DNA of 64,000 nucleotides from NCBI GenBank assembly GCA_045631205.1, contig JAZQUI010000007.1, positions 1 through 64,000 of the forward strand. The letters run 5' to 3'. Positions 52,780 through 62,259 of the stretch are shown piece after piece; the stretch's first letter is position 1; each line of letters starts with the position of its first letter. Source of the stretch: HGM04593 sp045631205. Lineage in GTDB: Bacteria; Bacteroidota; Bacteroidia; Bacteroidales; Bacteroidaceae. The notes beneath the pieces were generated by a model. The model saw only the letters and a program-made list of their open reading frames with translations. It did not search any database and was not told where the DNA came from. A program made the position numbers and the translations under genes.

Positions 52780-55264
52780 GCAACTGTTTCAAACGGAATT
52801 CAAGGTCGGCCTCGTCGGCACAAAGCACCTGGCGGGGCTTGCTGCCCTCCTGCTCGCCAACAAGACCTGTCTGGCACAACTGATCCATTATGCGACCGGC
52901 ACGATTGAAGCCCACATTCAATTTACGCTGTATGAGCGATGTTGAGCCCTGCTGATGGATTACCACTATGCGGGCAGCATCGGCAAAGAGAGGGTCGAGT
53001 TTGTCGGAAGACAGTTCGCCACGCGTAGCAGAGCCACCACCATCGCCCGACACTTCGTCGGGTTCGGGAAGTATATATGCAGTGGGATACCCCTGCTGTT
53101 TTGCAATATGTGCACACACACGTTCCACCTCCTTGGTTTCAACAAGAGCACACTGCACACGCACAGGGTCGTTTCCGGCAAGGAAAAGCATATCGCCACG
53201 ACCTTGCAACTGGTTGGCACCCTGGCGGTCGAGAATAGTGCGCGAGTCGATAACCGAGATTACACGGAAAGCCATACGCGCAGGGAAGTTAGCCTTTATG
53301 GTACCTGTAATAATATTTGTTGTGGGGCGCTGTGTTGCAATAATCATATGAATACCCACGGCGCGCGCTTTTTGAGCAATGCGAGCGATAGGCTGCTCAA
53401 CCTCGCGTCCGGCAGTCATCATAAGGTCGCCATACTCGTCAATTATAACAACGATATAGGGCATAAAACGATGTCCTTTTGTGGGCAGCAACTCTTTATT
53501 AAGATATTTCTCGTTATACTCCTTAACCGAGCGCACCGATGCCATCTGCAATAGTTTGTAGCGGTTATCCATCTCCACACAAAGAGATTTCAAGGTGCGC
53601 ACCACTTTATTTACATCGGTGATTATGGGTTCATCTTCGCCTTCGAGTTTTGCAAGGAAATGCTTTTCAAGCACGTTGTAAAGACTGAGCTCCACCATTT
53701 TAGGATCGACCATCACAAATTTCAGATAAGCGGGGTGCATCTTGTAGAGAAGAGAAGTGATTATCGCGTTCAAACCAACCGACTTACCCATACCTGTTGC
53801 ACCGGCAACAAGCAAGTGAGGCATTTTTGCCATATCAACCATAAAGACATCGTTCGAGATGGTCTTTCCCAGCGCAAGCGGCAAAGCCATATCGGTCTCC
53901 TTGTATTTTCGGCTGTTGAGCAACGATGCCATAGGCACAATCTGCTTGTTGGCATTAGGAACCTCAATACCCACAGTACCCTTACCGGGAATGGGCGCAA
54001 TGATACGGATACAGAGAGCAGAAAGGCTCATTGCAATATCATCCTCGAGATTCTTTATCTTTGAGATACGTATGCCGGGAGCGGGAGTTATCTCATAGAG
54101 CGTAATTGTGGGACCAACCGTTGCCTTTATAGAACTGATTTTTATTTCAAAGTTACGCAGTACCTCCACAATTTTCTCCTTATTGGCATTCTGCTCGTTC
54201 ATGTCGATTGCATGAGCAGTCTGCTCATATTTATCGAGCAAGTCAACCGTAGGAGGTTTGTAATAACTCAACTCATCTTTGGGATTTATGGGGCGCAACA
54301 TATCGCCACCGGTATCATCGTCACCGGCAGCCTCTTCCACCTCCATCTTTATGGGAGAAGCATCGGGAGATGCAGCACGTGCCGCCACCGCATCGAACCG
54401 CGCTGCAATATCATCAGCAGGCTCTTCGGGCAAAGATTCCGGCTCTTCTTCAACCTCCATTACAATATCATCTTCTTCGGCCATAGGCTCCTCGACAGGC
54501 ATATCTTCCAAATCGTATTCAACGACATTATCGACAGGAGGCTCTTCTGAAATAATCTCACCGGTTTCTTCATCTACAAATTCTTCCGTTACATTCTCGA
54601 CAGATTCCGCCGGCTCTTCACCTGCAACCTCGGCTTCATTTTCCGAAACCTTGGGAATAAAACTGAAAGAAAGTATTTTTTGCAACCAGGTTATCGTCTC
54701 CCTGGTTATGTAGGTCATAAGAATTATAAGCGTTACAACAAGCAGCAGCACCACCCCGACAACGCCTATTTTGTCCATAAGCCAAGCACTCACAAATTCT
54801 CCGTGGCGGCCACCGGGCGACATAAAACTGCCGGCAAAGAAATCACCAAGCAGAAAAGCGAAGAAGACCGAGCCCCACACCACTGAAAAAACGGTAATTA
54901 TAAACCATTTGGTAAGGTCGGGACGGCGAATGTTCATAAGGCGAAGCATTAGAGCCACAAGGAATGGCACCACAAGAACCGACGACCAACCGAAACTGCC
55001 GTTTATGAGAAAATCGGCAAAGAGCGCACCACTCTTGCCCGATGTGTTTTCAACAACAGCTTCCGCACCCTCTGCCATAGCATCCATTGCGCTCTGGTCG
55101 GCACCTCCCGACGAGAAGAACGAGAGGAAGGAACTGCAAATAAATATCGCAAGAACTCCCGAAAAGAGTCCAAGAAAAAAATGCAGTGTCGGGTTGCTTA
55201 AAACAAATTTTATTTTCTTGAGAACAGGAGCTTTTTTCTCCTGCACGGTATTTTTCTTCGCCAT
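52775..55264 (-). CDS. ftsK: DNA translocase FtsK/SpoIIIE
   Basis: Septal ATPase that pumps chromosome dimers apart at division. About four transmembrane segments lie within residues ~28-190 (for example FLGLFSGVLAIFICSSFL). An acidic, repetitive linker (about 215-320, with EEPAESVENVTEEF-type stretches) follows. The motor domain has Walker A LLVAGATGMGKSVGLNA near residue 490 and IVVIIDEYGDLMMTAGRE. The C-terminal ~70 residues (LFADAARIVVIHQQGSTS, KLNVGFNRAGRIMDQL) are the winged-helix gamma domain that reads DNA direction. It has 829 residues. It is first of its minus-strand run. Confidence 0.97.
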   Translation of the reverse strand: MAKKNTVQEKKAPVLKKIKFVLSNPTLHFFLGLFSGVLAIFICSSFLSFFSSGGADQSAMDAMAEGAEAVVENTSGKSGALFADFLINGSFGWSSVLVVPFLVALMLRLMNIRRPDLTKWFIITVFSVVWGSVFFAFLLGDFFAGSFMSPGGRHGEFVSAWLMDKIGVVGVVLLLVVTLIILMTYITRETITWLQKILSFSFIPKVSENEAEVAGEEPAESVENVTEEFVDEETGEIISEEPPVDNVVEYDLEDMPVEEPMAEEDDIVMEVEEEPESLPEEPADDIAARFDAVAARAASPDASPIKMEVEEAAGDDDTGGDMLRPINPKDELSYYKPPTVDLLDKYEQTAHAIDMNEQNANKEKIVEVLRNFEIKISSIKATVGPTITLYEITPAPGIRISKIKNLEDDIAMSLSALCIRIIAPIPGKGTVGIEVPNANKQIVPMASLLNSRKYKETDMALPLALGKTISNDVFMVDMAKMPHLLVAGATGMGKSVGLNAIITSLLYKMHPAYLKFVMVDPKMVELSLYNVLEKHFLAKLEGEDEPIITDVNKVVRTLKSLCVEMDNRYKLLQMASVRSVKEYNEKYLNKELLPTKGHRFMPYIVVIIDEYGDLMMTAGREVEQPIARIAQKARAVGIHMIIATQRPTTNIITGTIKANFPARMAFRVISVIDSRTILDRQGANQLQGRGDMLFLAGNDPVRVQCALVETKEVERVCAHIAKQQGYPTAYILPEPDEVSGDGGGSATRGELSSDKLDPLFADAARIVVIHQQGSTSLIQRKLNVGFNRAGRIMDQLCQTGLVGEQEGSKPRQVLCADEADLEFRLKQLL

Positions 55265-55317
55265 ATCCTATTCTTTTTCTAACAATATCCCCAAATTATA
55301 AATAGAGATAAACATTG

Positions 55318-55325
55318 CGAAGATA
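55318..55325 (-). promoter_or_regulatory. -7 box of ftsK
   Basis: Minus-strand TATCTTCG (variant -7), 54 bases before the ftsK ATG. Confidence 0.5.
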
Positions 55326-55369
55326 TAAAAAAAACAGATAGCATCGCCCCTATCTCCGCTATTTTTTTG

Positions 55370-55377
55370 TAACTTCG
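55370..55377 (+). promoter_or_regulatory. -7 box of the DUF5063 operon
   Basis: TAACTTCG fits the TAnnTTCG variant, 45 bases before ATG 55422, divergent from the ftsK box. Confidence 0.5.
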
Positions 55378-55421
55378 CGGCAAATTGAAAAGAAACCGAT
55401 AAAAACAACGAAAAAGGAACT

Positions 55422-55973
55422 ATGGAGAATAGCAACGACATAGTATTCAGCCGCGACACAGTGGAATTCGTAACCGTAGCGGCAGAGTTTTGCGCATACG
55501 TTGAGCGCGCCAACGAACACACACGCAAGGAATTTGTGGGCACCATGCTCAAAATACTTCCCCTACTCTACCTCAAAGCACAAATGCTGCCAATGGAGGA
55601 GAGAGCAAGCGAGGACGACCTTGAAGATTTCGTAACCGAAGACAGCTACGAAATTCTGCGTATGACAATAGCCGGCCTTCTCGCCGACAAGGATGTTTAC
55701 CTCGATGTTTTTGTCGAGGATATGAAATACAGCGATACTCCCATATCGAGAAACATTTCGGAGGACATTGCCGACATCTACCAGGATGTAAAGAATTTCG
55801 TATGCCTTTTCCAAACAAGCATAAACGAAACAATGCACGATGCCATCATCGAGTGCAACGAACACTTCCGCCAATACTGGGGACAAAGAACAGTGAACAC
55901 ACTGCGCGCACTCCACGACATTGCATACAACAGCGAGCCCGACGAAGAGGATGACGAGAATGAAATTTTTTAA
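55422..55973 (+). CDS. DUF5063 protein
   Basis: All-helical protein of unknown function assigned to the DUF5063 family on its pattern (FVTVAAEFCAYVERANEHTRKEF, MLKILPLLYLKAQMLP, ISEDIADIYQDVKNFV). The 183 residues end with an acidic tail (EPDEEDDENEIF). No signal or membrane segment is visible. The last 14 bases overlap the start of the exonuclease gene in another frame, so the two are translationally coupled. Confidence 0.75.
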   Translation: MENSNDIVFSRDTVEFVTVAAEFCAYVERANEHTRKEFVGTMLKILPLLYLKAQMLPMEERASEDDLEDFVTEDSYEILRMTIAGLLADKDVYLDVFVEDMKYSDTPISRNISEDIADIYQDVKNFVCLFQTSINETMHDAIIECNEHFRQYWGQRTVNTLRALHDIAYNSEPDEEDDENEIF

Positions 55974-56547
55974 CGCACACATAGAAAAAAGCGAAGTTGC
56001 GCAGATGCCCACCCTGCTATACCCGGGGCGCATCATAACCATCGACACTGCCGAGAATGTAGAAAAAGCGGTCAAAGCCCTGTCAAAAGAAAAAATTCTT
56101 GGGCTTGACACCGAGACACGCCCGTCGTTCCGCAAAGGGGTGCAATACAACGTATCACTCTTGCAGCTCGCCACGGCCGATACCTGTTTTCTAATACGTC
56201 TCTGCCGCACCGGTATGCCCGACTCGCTGATTTCATTGCTCGAAAACCCTGAAATTCTAAAAATCGGCGTGTCGTTGCACGATGATTATCAAGCCCTCGC
56301 CCGCCGCAAAAGATTCAAAGCCGGCGGTTTTTTCGACCTTCAGAAATATGTAAGCACATTCGGAATCGAAGAGATGAGCCTGCAGAAGATATACGCAATA
56401 ATATTTGGCGAGAGAATATCAAAAAGCCAACAGCTCACAAACTGGGAACACGACGTACTTACCGACAAACAGAAACAGTACGCAGCCACCGACGCTTGGG
56501 CCTGCCTCAAGATATACAACCGACTGAAAGAAATTGAAAACAGATAA
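55960..56547 (+). CDS. 3'-5' exonuclease, DEDD family (RNase D-like)
   Basis: Exonuclease domain related to RNase D. Motif I is ILGLDTETRPSF (Asp, Glu), motif II KIGVSLHDDYQAL (Asp) and motif III YAATDAWACLKIYNRL (Tyr and Asp), making it DEDDy. It has 195 residues, just the catalytic domain without HRDC. ATG 55960 is chosen because it lies inside the DUF5063 end and gives a normal domain start. It could act on RNA ends or DNA; family alone does not decide. It is followed 9 bases later by the methyltransferase gene. Confidence 0.85.
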   Translation: MKFFNAHIEKSEVAQMPTLLYPGRIITIDTAENVEKAVKALSKEKILGLDTETRPSFRKGVQYNVSLLQLATADTCFLIRLCRTGMPDSLISLLENPEILKIGVSLHDDYQALARRKRFKAGGFFDLQKYVSTFGIEEMSLQKIYAIIFGERISKSQQLTNWEHDVLTDKQKQYAATDAWACLKIYNRLKEIENR

Positions 56548-56556
56548 AGAGAAACT

Positions 56557-57738
56557 ATGGAAAAATCCGTAATACTCAAACGCGGCAAGGAAGAGTCTCT
56601 GCGCCGTTTCCACCCCTGGATATTCTCGGGAGCAATCGCACGTATCGATGGCAAACCCGAAGAGGGCGAAATTGTAACCGTTTACACAAACAGCGGCGAA
56701 TTCATTGCTCGCGGCCACTACCAGGTGGGCAGCATTGCAGTGCGTGTACTCACCTTTAACGACGAACCCATAGACCAGGCGTTCTGGAACCACCGCATAG
56801 CCACCGCATACGACTTACGCCGCAGTACCGGTGTTGCCGACCGCGCCGACAACGACACCTACCGCCTTGTACACGGCGAGGGCGACTGCCTGCCGGGCCT
56901 CATCATCGACATTTACGGCCCAACAGCAGTTATGCAGGCTCACAGCGTGGGAATGCACGTAAACCGCAATGAGGTTGCCGAAGCACTAAAGAACACAATG
57001 GGCGAGAGCCTCAAAAACATCTACTACAAATCGGAAACCACACTACCCTTCAAAGCCGATATCAGCAAAGAGAACGGATACATTATGGGTGGTGATGCCG
57101 AAAATGTTTCAACCGAATATGGGTTGAAATTCCACATCGACTGGATACGCGGACAAAAGACCGGTTTCTTTGTTGACCAGCGCGAAAACCGTTCTTTGCT
57201 CGAGAAATACGCAAAAGGACGCAAGCTGCTCAACATGTTCTGCTACACAGGAGGTTTCAGCATATACGCCTTGCGCGGTGGTGCCGAAGTTGTACACTCT
57301 GTTGACTGTTCGGCAAAAGCCATTGAGCTTACAAACGCAAACGTAGCAATAAACTTCCCCGGCGACACACGCCACGCTGCATTTGCCGAGGATGCCTTTG
57401 ACTATCTTGAGCGCATGGGCAGTAATTACGACCTCATAATTCTCGACCCGCCCGCATTTGCCAAGCACCGCGACGCCTTGCGCAATGCCCTCATAGGCTA
57501 CCGTCGCCTTAACGCAAAAGCGCTTGAAAAGATACAGCCGGGAGGAATACTCTTCACCTTCTCATGCTCACAGGTAGTAAGCAAGCAGGATTTCCGCACA
57601 GCAGTGTTCACCGCAGCAGCAATGGCAAAACGCAACGTGCGCATTCTGCACCAGCTCACCCAGCCGGCCGACCACCCCGTAAACATATACCACCCCGAAG
57701 GAGAATACCTTAAAGGTTTGGTACTTTACGTTGAATAA
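56557..57738 (+). CDS. RlmI-like 23S rRNA methyltransferase
   Basis: Class I S-adenosylmethionine methyltransferase of the RlmI/RlmK-N group with an N-terminal PUA domain (about residues 1-80, KRGKEESLRRFHPWIFSGA). The catalytic fold has motif I LLNMFCYTGGFSIYALRGGA and LIILDPPAFAK, and GGILFTFSCSQVVSKQDF near the C-terminus, where the Cys is conserved. It has 393 residues. It probably methylates cytosine in 23S rRNA, inferred from RlmI. It is third of a short operon with DUF5063 and the exonuclease. Confidence 0.92.
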   Translation: MEKSVILKRGKEESLRRFHPWIFSGAIARIDGKPEEGEIVTVYTNSGEFIARGHYQVGSIAVRVLTFNDEPIDQAFWNHRIATAYDLRRSTGVADRADNDTYRLVHGEGDCLPGLIIDIYGPTAVMQAHSVGMHVNRNEVAEALKNTMGESLKNIYYKSETTLPFKADISKENGYIMGGDAENVSTEYGLKFHIDWIRGQKTGFFVDQRENRSLLEKYAKGRKLLNMFCYTGGFSIYALRGGAEVVHSVDCSAKAIELTNANVAINFPGDTRHAAFAEDAFDYLERMGSNYDLIILDPPAFAKHRDALRNALIGYRRLNAKALEKIQPGGILFTFSCSQVVSKQDFRTAVFTAAAMAKRNVRILHQLTQPADHPVNIYHPEGEYLKGLVLYVE

Positions 57739-57771
57739 TTTGCTTTTACCCGAAAAAAGCACGGGAAAAAT

Positions 57772-57802
57772 TTTGCCAATTAAAGCAAATACACTACCTT
57801 TG
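57772..57802 (+). promoter_or_regulatory. rpmE2 promoter, ideal spacing
   Basis: TTTG (57772-57775) and TACCTTTG (57795-57802) are separated by exactly 19 bases, the Bacteroidota consensus. The ATG follows 72 bases downstream. Confidence 0.85.
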
Positions 57803-57874
57803 CACCTCGAAAGCTTATATACACGTTTTGTCGCGTGTTAACGGCATATAAAGAACATAAAACAAAGTAATAAA

Positions 57875-58126
57875 ATGAAAAAAGACATTCATCCCACAGC
57901 TTATCGCCCCGTTGTATTCAAAGATATGTCAAACGGCGATTGCTTCCTTTCACAGTCAACCTGCAACACAAAGGAGACTATTGAATTCGAGGGCGAGACA
58001 TACCCCTTGATTAAACTTGAGATTTCAAACACATCTCACCCCTTCTACACCGGTAAAGCAAAACTCGTGGATACAGCCGGTCGCGTAGACAAGTTCATGA
58101 GCCGTTACGCAAAAATCAAGAAATAA
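57875..58126 (+). CDS. rpmE2: 50S ribosomal protein L31, type B
   Basis: Zinc-independent L31 form. The 83-residue product starts MKKDIHPTAYRPVVFKDMSNGD and ends SRYAKIKK; it lacks the CxxC zinc motif of type A. Type B L31 often replaces type A under zinc shortage in other bacteria, but in Bacteroidota it is frequently the only copy. It stands alone between a consensus promoter and a palindromic terminator. Confidence 0.96.
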   Translation: MKKDIHPTAYRPVVFKDMSNGDCFLSQSTCNTKETIEFEGETYPLIKLEISNTSHPFYTGKAKLVDTAGRVDKFMSRYAKIKK

Positions 58127-58141
58127 TAGATGTAACAAAGC

Positions 58142-58184
58142 AAAAAGGTGTATTAAGCGCGCTTAATACACCTTTTTTATTTTA
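58142..58184 (+). terminator. Terminator of rpmE2
   Basis: A perfect palindrome from 58142 to 58177 (AAAAAGGTGTATTAAGCG and its complement) centred on GC, ending in T6 and more T/A. It begins 15 bases after the rpmE2 stop. Confidence 0.93.
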
Positions 58185-58201
58185 CACACAACACAAGTAG
58201 T

Positions 58202-59104
58202 ATGAAACACATTCTATACACACTCGCACTTGCCACCATTTTTGCAGCATGTAGCGGAGGCGATAGCATCGGCGCAATAGGCACCGCCGACCCCAACAAC
58301 ACCAACGCAAATACAAACACAACCAGCAGCAAATACGCTGCACGCTACGAAATTCCCGCAATCAACGACGACGATGTATTCCTCACATACACAACAAGAG
58401 AAAGCGGAAAGGAACAGGTGACTTATAGCGTATCGTACAACACCACACGTCGCCACGCACGTTGGATTGCCTTTACTTTTGAGGGCGGCAACAAGGCAAC
58501 AAACTGGAACAGAAATGATTGGAAAAAAACCGAATGGAAAGGAGACCCCTGGGATTACGCCCCTGAACTGCCAGCAGAAGACCAAATGGATTCAAGCCGC
58601 GGTATATATTCTATATACGGACTCAGCGGATACGACCGCGGTCACCTTGTAGCATCATACGACCGCCTATACTCACAGGACGCAAACAGGCAAACATTCT
58701 ACTCGGTAAACATGTCACCCATGCGTTCGACATTCAATCAGGACGGCCCGTGGAACAAACTCGAAACAAAAATAAACAACCGAAGCTACGGGTGGGCAGT
58801 AACAAACGATGTCCTCTACGTTGTCAAAGGAGCAACCATAAGAGAGGGCGAGTACGATGTAAAGAACACGCTAACCATTCCAAAAAAATACTTTATGGCA
58901 CTTGTACGCAAAAAAAGCAATTCATACTATGGAATCGCTTTTCTTATGAACCATAACAACAATACAGGAGGCAATTTAAGCGACTATGCAATAAGTATAG
59001 ACGAACTTGAAGAAATCACAGGCATAGACTTTTTCTGCAACCTGCCCGACAAACTTGAAAACACACTCGAAAGCAGCAAGGATTTGAAATCCTGGAATCT
59101 TTAA
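58202..59104 (+). CDS. Surface-exposed DNA/RNA non-specific endonuclease (NucA family)
   Basis: Lipoprotein nuclease of the NucA/endonuclease G family. The signal MKHILYTLALATIFAACSGG has Cys17 in the AAC box, followed by a low-complexity Asn/Thr-rich spacer (TNANTNTTSS) that could extend the domain from the membrane. The catalytic His148 lies in YDRGHLVAS, and QDGPWNKLE (residues 180-188) supplies the metal-ligand Asn. It has 300 residues. It could recover nucleotides from extracellular DNA or act in defence; no immunity gene is nearby. Confidence 0.9.
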   Translation: MKHILYTLALATIFAACSGGDSIGAIGTADPNNTNANTNTTSSKYAARYEIPAINDDDVFLTYTTRESGKEQVTYSVSYNTTRRHARWIAFTFEGGNKATNWNRNDWKKTEWKGDPWDYAPELPAEDQMDSSRGIYSIYGLSGYDRGHLVASYDRLYSQDANRQTFYSVNMSPMRSTFNQDGPWNKLETKINNRSYGWAVTNDVLYVVKGATIREGEYDVKNTLTIPKKYFMALVRKKSNSYYGIAFLMNHNNNTGGNLSDYAISIDELEEITGIDFFCNLPDKLENTLESSKDLKSWNL

Positions 59105-59126
59105 GAATTAAAGCTACAAGCATATA

Positions 59127-59156
59127 AAAAAGCGAACATAATCGTGTTCGCTTTTT
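59127..59156. terminator. Bidirectional terminator after the endonuclease gene
   Basis: 12-bp arms AAAAAGCGAACA (59127-59138) and TGTTCGCTTTTT (59145-59156) with a 6-base loop. It lies between convergent genes, 22 bases after the endonuclease stop and 9 bases beyond the stop of the peptidoglycan-binding gene. Confidence 0.9.
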
Positions 59157-59164
59157 GTGTTTTA

Positions 59165-59701
59165 TCAATTGGAAGTTCTGCGCCACCTGTGTATTTTGCG
59201 CAATTCCTTAATGGTTGTAGTACCAACAATTCCATCGTCATACAACCCCGAAACTTTTTGAAACAATTTTACAGCCCGCAACAACTCGCCATCGTAGAGA
59301 ACCGCACCGCTCTTTGTATAGGAAACCGCCTTTTCATCTATATAAAGGTTTTTAACCATTATCTCGGCAAGTTTCTTTACATCGGCACCTGTATCGCCAC
59401 GCATAATAACACGGTCGCCAAGCGAATACTTACGCTCCGAATAAGCTACCGAATCGGTCTTCTTTTCAACCGCAGCCTTTGCAGCCACCTTTTTGGGAGC
59501 AACAGAACCCTTCTTTGCTGCCGGTTTTTTACGCGCAACTTTTGGCTCCGGTTTCTTTTTCACGACAACCGTATCGGCAGGCATCTTATTAAAGAGCAGT
59601 GTCGTATCAGCGGGTAAAAAAACACGACAACGCGCCGGGGCGGGCTCAAGAAAAAGCAACAGCGCAAATGCAAGCAAAAATCTCAGCACAGCGTTAACCA
59701 T
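59165..59701 (-). CDS. Putative peptidoglycan-binding domain protein
   Basis: Secreted protein with a signal peptide (MVNAVLRFLLAFALLLFLEPAPA). The middle is a lysine/alanine-rich linker (about residues 45-85, KKPEPKVARKKPAAKKG). The C-terminal ~75 residues resemble the PG_binding_1 fold: LGDRVIMRGDTGADVKKLAEIMVKNL, then LRAVKLFQKVSGLYDDGIVGTTTI. It has 178 residues and no catalytic domain. Its start overlaps the end of the RluA gene by 8 bases. Binding to peptidoglycan is inferred from the domain pattern. Confidence 0.75.
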   Translation of the reverse strand: MVNAVLRFLLAFALLLFLEPAPARCRVFLPADTTLLFNKMPADTVVVKKKPEPKVARKKPAAKKGSVAPKKVAAKAAVEKKTDSVAYSERKYSLGDRVIMRGDTGADVKKLAEIMVKNLYIDEKAVSYTKSGAVLYDGELLRAVKLFQKVSGLYDDGIVGTTTIKELRKIHRWRRTSN

Positions 59702-60578
59702 TCAATGATTTTTCAAAACAGGCAGGCACGGGAGTCTCAAAGCGCAACAACTTGCCATTCACCGGGTGACGGAAGCAAAGCATATATGCGTGCAAACCAA
59801 GACGACGTATGCAATCATCACTGCTGCCATATTTATGGTCACCCACAACAGGGTGTCCCAAGTCGGCCATATGTACACGAATCTGATTTTTACGACCGGT
59901 CTGCAATTCACACTCCACGAGCGAATAACCATTACCCTCTTGCAACACGCGATAATATGTAACGGCAAATTTGCCACCATTATCCACCGGGCTTGAGTGG
60001 GTTACAAAGCGTTTATCCTCAGTGAGCCACGACTGCACGCGACCCTCCTTCTGCTCCAATGTACCCGACACAAGCGCAATATAACGACGGTCGGTTACAA
60101 GATTCTGCCAACCCTCGATAAGTGATTGCTGTGTCTGCACATCCTTTGCATAGACCATAAGACCCGAAGTGTCGCGGTCGAGACGGTGGACAAGGTGCGA
60201 AGTATTGCGGCCACCACCCTTTTCGAGATAATTGTTAAGAATAGTCTGCACAGTCTCCTGACGAGTATTATTGCTCATAGACAAAAGACCGGGCGCTTTA
60301 TCAATTATCAACAGATAAGGATCCTCGTAAACAATATCAAGTTTGTTGCTATGGAACGAGTGTTTATGCTTTGAGCGGTCGAGCTGCACCACCTGGCCGG
60401 GTTTAAGTTCCGCAAGCGGATGGGTTGTTATCTTATTATCGACAAGCACTACACGGTTCACGATAAGAGCCTTCGCTCTGTTACGGCTTATGCCGTGCAT
60501 CTTCTCCATAAGAAAGGTTATAAGCTCAGCTTCAGCTGTAACCTTGAACGTAAGAAGGCTTTTTATATTTCTGCGCAT
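59694..60578 (-). CDS. RluA-family pseudouridine synthase
   Basis: Converts uridine to pseudouridine in rRNA or tRNA. An S4-type RNA-binding domain spans about residues 15-75 (GISRNRAKALIVNRVVLVDN), and the catalytic Asp lies in LVHRLDRDTSGLMVYAK. PYLLIIDKAPGLLSM and TGRKNQIRVHMADLGHPVVGD are the other RluA blocks. It has 294 residues. Which position it modifies is not deducible. It follows rlmD by 18 bases. Confidence 0.93.
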   Translation of the reverse strand: MRRNIKSLLTFKVTAEAELITFLMEKMHGISRNRAKALIVNRVVLVDNKITTHPLAELKPGQVVQLDRSKHKHSFHSNKLDIVYEDPYLLIIDKAPGLLSMSNNTRQETVQTILNNYLEKGGGRNTSHLVHRLDRDTSGLMVYAKDVQTQQSLIEGWQNLVTDRRYIALVSGTLEQKEGRVQSWLTEDKRFVTHSSPVDNGGKFAVTYYRVLQEGNGYSLVECELQTGRKNQIRVHMADLGHPVVGDHKYGSSDDCIRRLGLHAYMLCFRHPVNGKLLRFETPVPACFEKSLNG

Positions 60579-60596
60579 ATATTTATCCTATATTTA

Positions 60597-62015
60597 TTAT
60601 CTTCTTTCGAGAAGTACTACATTTTCTACGTGGTGGGTATGAGGGAACATATCCACGGGCTGCACGGCTGTAACCTTGTAATCCTTGTCGAGCAAAGAGA
60701 GGTCACGCGCCTGTGTTGCGGGATTACAGCTCACATATACAATTCTGCGAGGAGCGGCAAAAAGTATGGTATCAATCACATCGTCGTGCATTCCGGCACG
60801 GGGAGGATCGGTAATTATGACGTCGGGACGGCCGTGAGCATCAATAAAGTCACGGGTAAGAATATCTTTCATATCGCCCGCAAAGAAAGTAAGATTGTCA
60901 AAACCGTTAAGTTCCGCGTTCACGCGAGCATCAATGATAGCATCCTCGACATACTCTATACCAACAACCTTTTTCGCCTTCTTTGCCACAAAGTTCGCAA
61001 TGGTACCGGTACCGGTGTAAAGGTCATAAACAACCTCATCGCCTGTGAGCGCCGCAAAGTCGCGCGCAACCTTATAAAGGTTATACGCCTGTGCACTGTT
61101 GGTCTGGTAGAAAGATTTCGGACCTACTTTAAAACGCAACCCCTCCATCTCCTCAAAAATAACGTCGGTACCCTTGAAGGTGTGCACTTCAAGGTCGCCG
61201 AAAGTATCGTTACATTTGTTATTCACGACATAGAGCAAAGAGGTAATCTCAGGGAAGGTTTCTGCAATAAAGCCAAGCACCTTCTGCAACTGCGCCATAT
61301 CGCTGTCACTCTCTACCTTTCCCTGGAGAAGCAGCATCACTTCGCCTGTGGTAGAGGTACGTATCATCATATTGCGCAAAACACCTTTCTGCGAACGAAG
61401 GTCAAAGAAAGAGATACCCTCTTTAACCGCATACTCTCGTATTCCGTTACGCAAACGGTTGTTCAAGTCGCACATAAGACCGCACTCCTCAATATCGAGC
61501 ACCTTGTCAAATGCACCGGGAATGTGGAAACCAAGAGCATTCATATTGTCGTACTCCACACCCTGCGCAACCTCCTCCCAGGTAAGCCAGCGTTTGTTAC
61601 TGAAAGTGAATTCAAGTTTATTGCGATAAGCGTGGGTGTTTTCCGAACCCAGAATAGGCATCACTTCGGGAAGTTCCACCTTGCCGATGCGACGAAGCGC
61701 ATCGACCACCTGCTGCTGTTTATACTTCAACTGATGCTCATACTGCAAGCACTGCCATTTGCACCCGCCACAAACACCATAGTGTTTACAGAAAGGCGTT
61801 GCGCGCTCCTGCGAATATTCATGAAACTTTACAGCCTCAGCCTCGGCGTAACTATGTTTTTTGCGGCGCACCTGCAAGTCCACAACATCGCCGGGAACCA
61901 CAAAGGGAACAAACACCACAAGGTCATCAACACGGGCTAGAGCCTTACCCTCGGCTGCGACACCCGTTATTTTTATCTGCTCAAGGAGCGGAAGTTCTTT
62001 CTTCTTTCTTGCCAT
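60597..62015 (-). CDS. rlmD: 23S rRNA (uracil-C5)-methyltransferase RlmD/RumA
   Basis: S-adenosylmethionine enzyme making 5-methyluridine in 23S rRNA (position 1939 in E. coli RlmD). An N-terminal TRAM domain (about residues 15-70, ITGVAAEGKALARVDDLVVF) precedes the [4Fe-4S] cysteines CKHYGVCGGCKWQC. The methyltransferase has LYTGTGTIANFVAKKAKKVV, DPPRAGMHDDVID and the catalytic Cys in VYVSCNPATQARDL. It has 472 residues from ATG 62015; the longer frame starts with TTG. The RluA gene lies directly behind it, giving an rRNA modification pair. Confidence 0.93.
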   Translation of the reverse strand: MARKKKELPLLEQIKITGVAAEGKALARVDDLVVFVPFVVPGDVVDLQVRRKKHSYAEAEAVKFHEYSQERATPFCKHYGVCGGCKWQCLQYEHQLKYKQQQVVDALRRIGKVELPEVMPILGSENTHAYRNKLEFTFSNKRWLTWEEVAQGVEYDNMNALGFHIPGAFDKVLDIEECGLMCDLNNRLRNGIREYAVKEGISFFDLRSQKGVLRNMMIRTSTTGEVMLLLQGKVESDSDMAQLQKVLGFIAETFPEITSLLYVVNNKCNDTFGDLEVHTFKGTDVIFEEMEGLRFKVGPKSFYQTNSAQAYNLYKVARDFAALTGDEVVYDLYTGTGTIANFVAKKAKKVVGIEYVEDAIIDARVNAELNGFDNLTFFAGDMKDILTRDFIDAHGRPDVIITDPPRAGMHDDVIDTILFAAPRRIVYVSCNPATQARDLSLLDKDYKVTAVQPVDMFPHTHHVENVVLLERR

Positions 62016-62134
62016 TTTCAAATTATTGCAAATTTCTCATATTCGGCAAAAATACATCTATTTTCCCGATTATTGGAATTTTTAACGCAATAACTTAAAA
62101 TTTTAATAATATACGCGATATTTTTTTCAATAAG

Positions 62135-62165
62135 TTTCGGGTTACAAACATTTTTCTTATATTTG
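62135..62165 (+). promoter_or_regulatory. ppdK promoter
   Basis: TTTC (62135-62138, one mismatch to TTTG) and TATATTTG (62158-62165) are 19 bases apart. The leader to ATG 62260 is about 88 bases. Confidence 0.65.
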
Positions 62166-62259
62166 CAAATTAGATGGAGTATCCCTGCAAAGAGAAACTC
62201 CGCAAAAACGTGAATAGTTATTTATTTTTATTTATCAACAAACAATAAACTCAAAAATT

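Noticed and set aside
60420..61940. Long plus-strand open frame of 506 codons opposite rlmD
   Set aside because: It runs antisense across the well-supported rlmD gene and part of the RluA gene and has no recognisable family, so it is a shadow frame.
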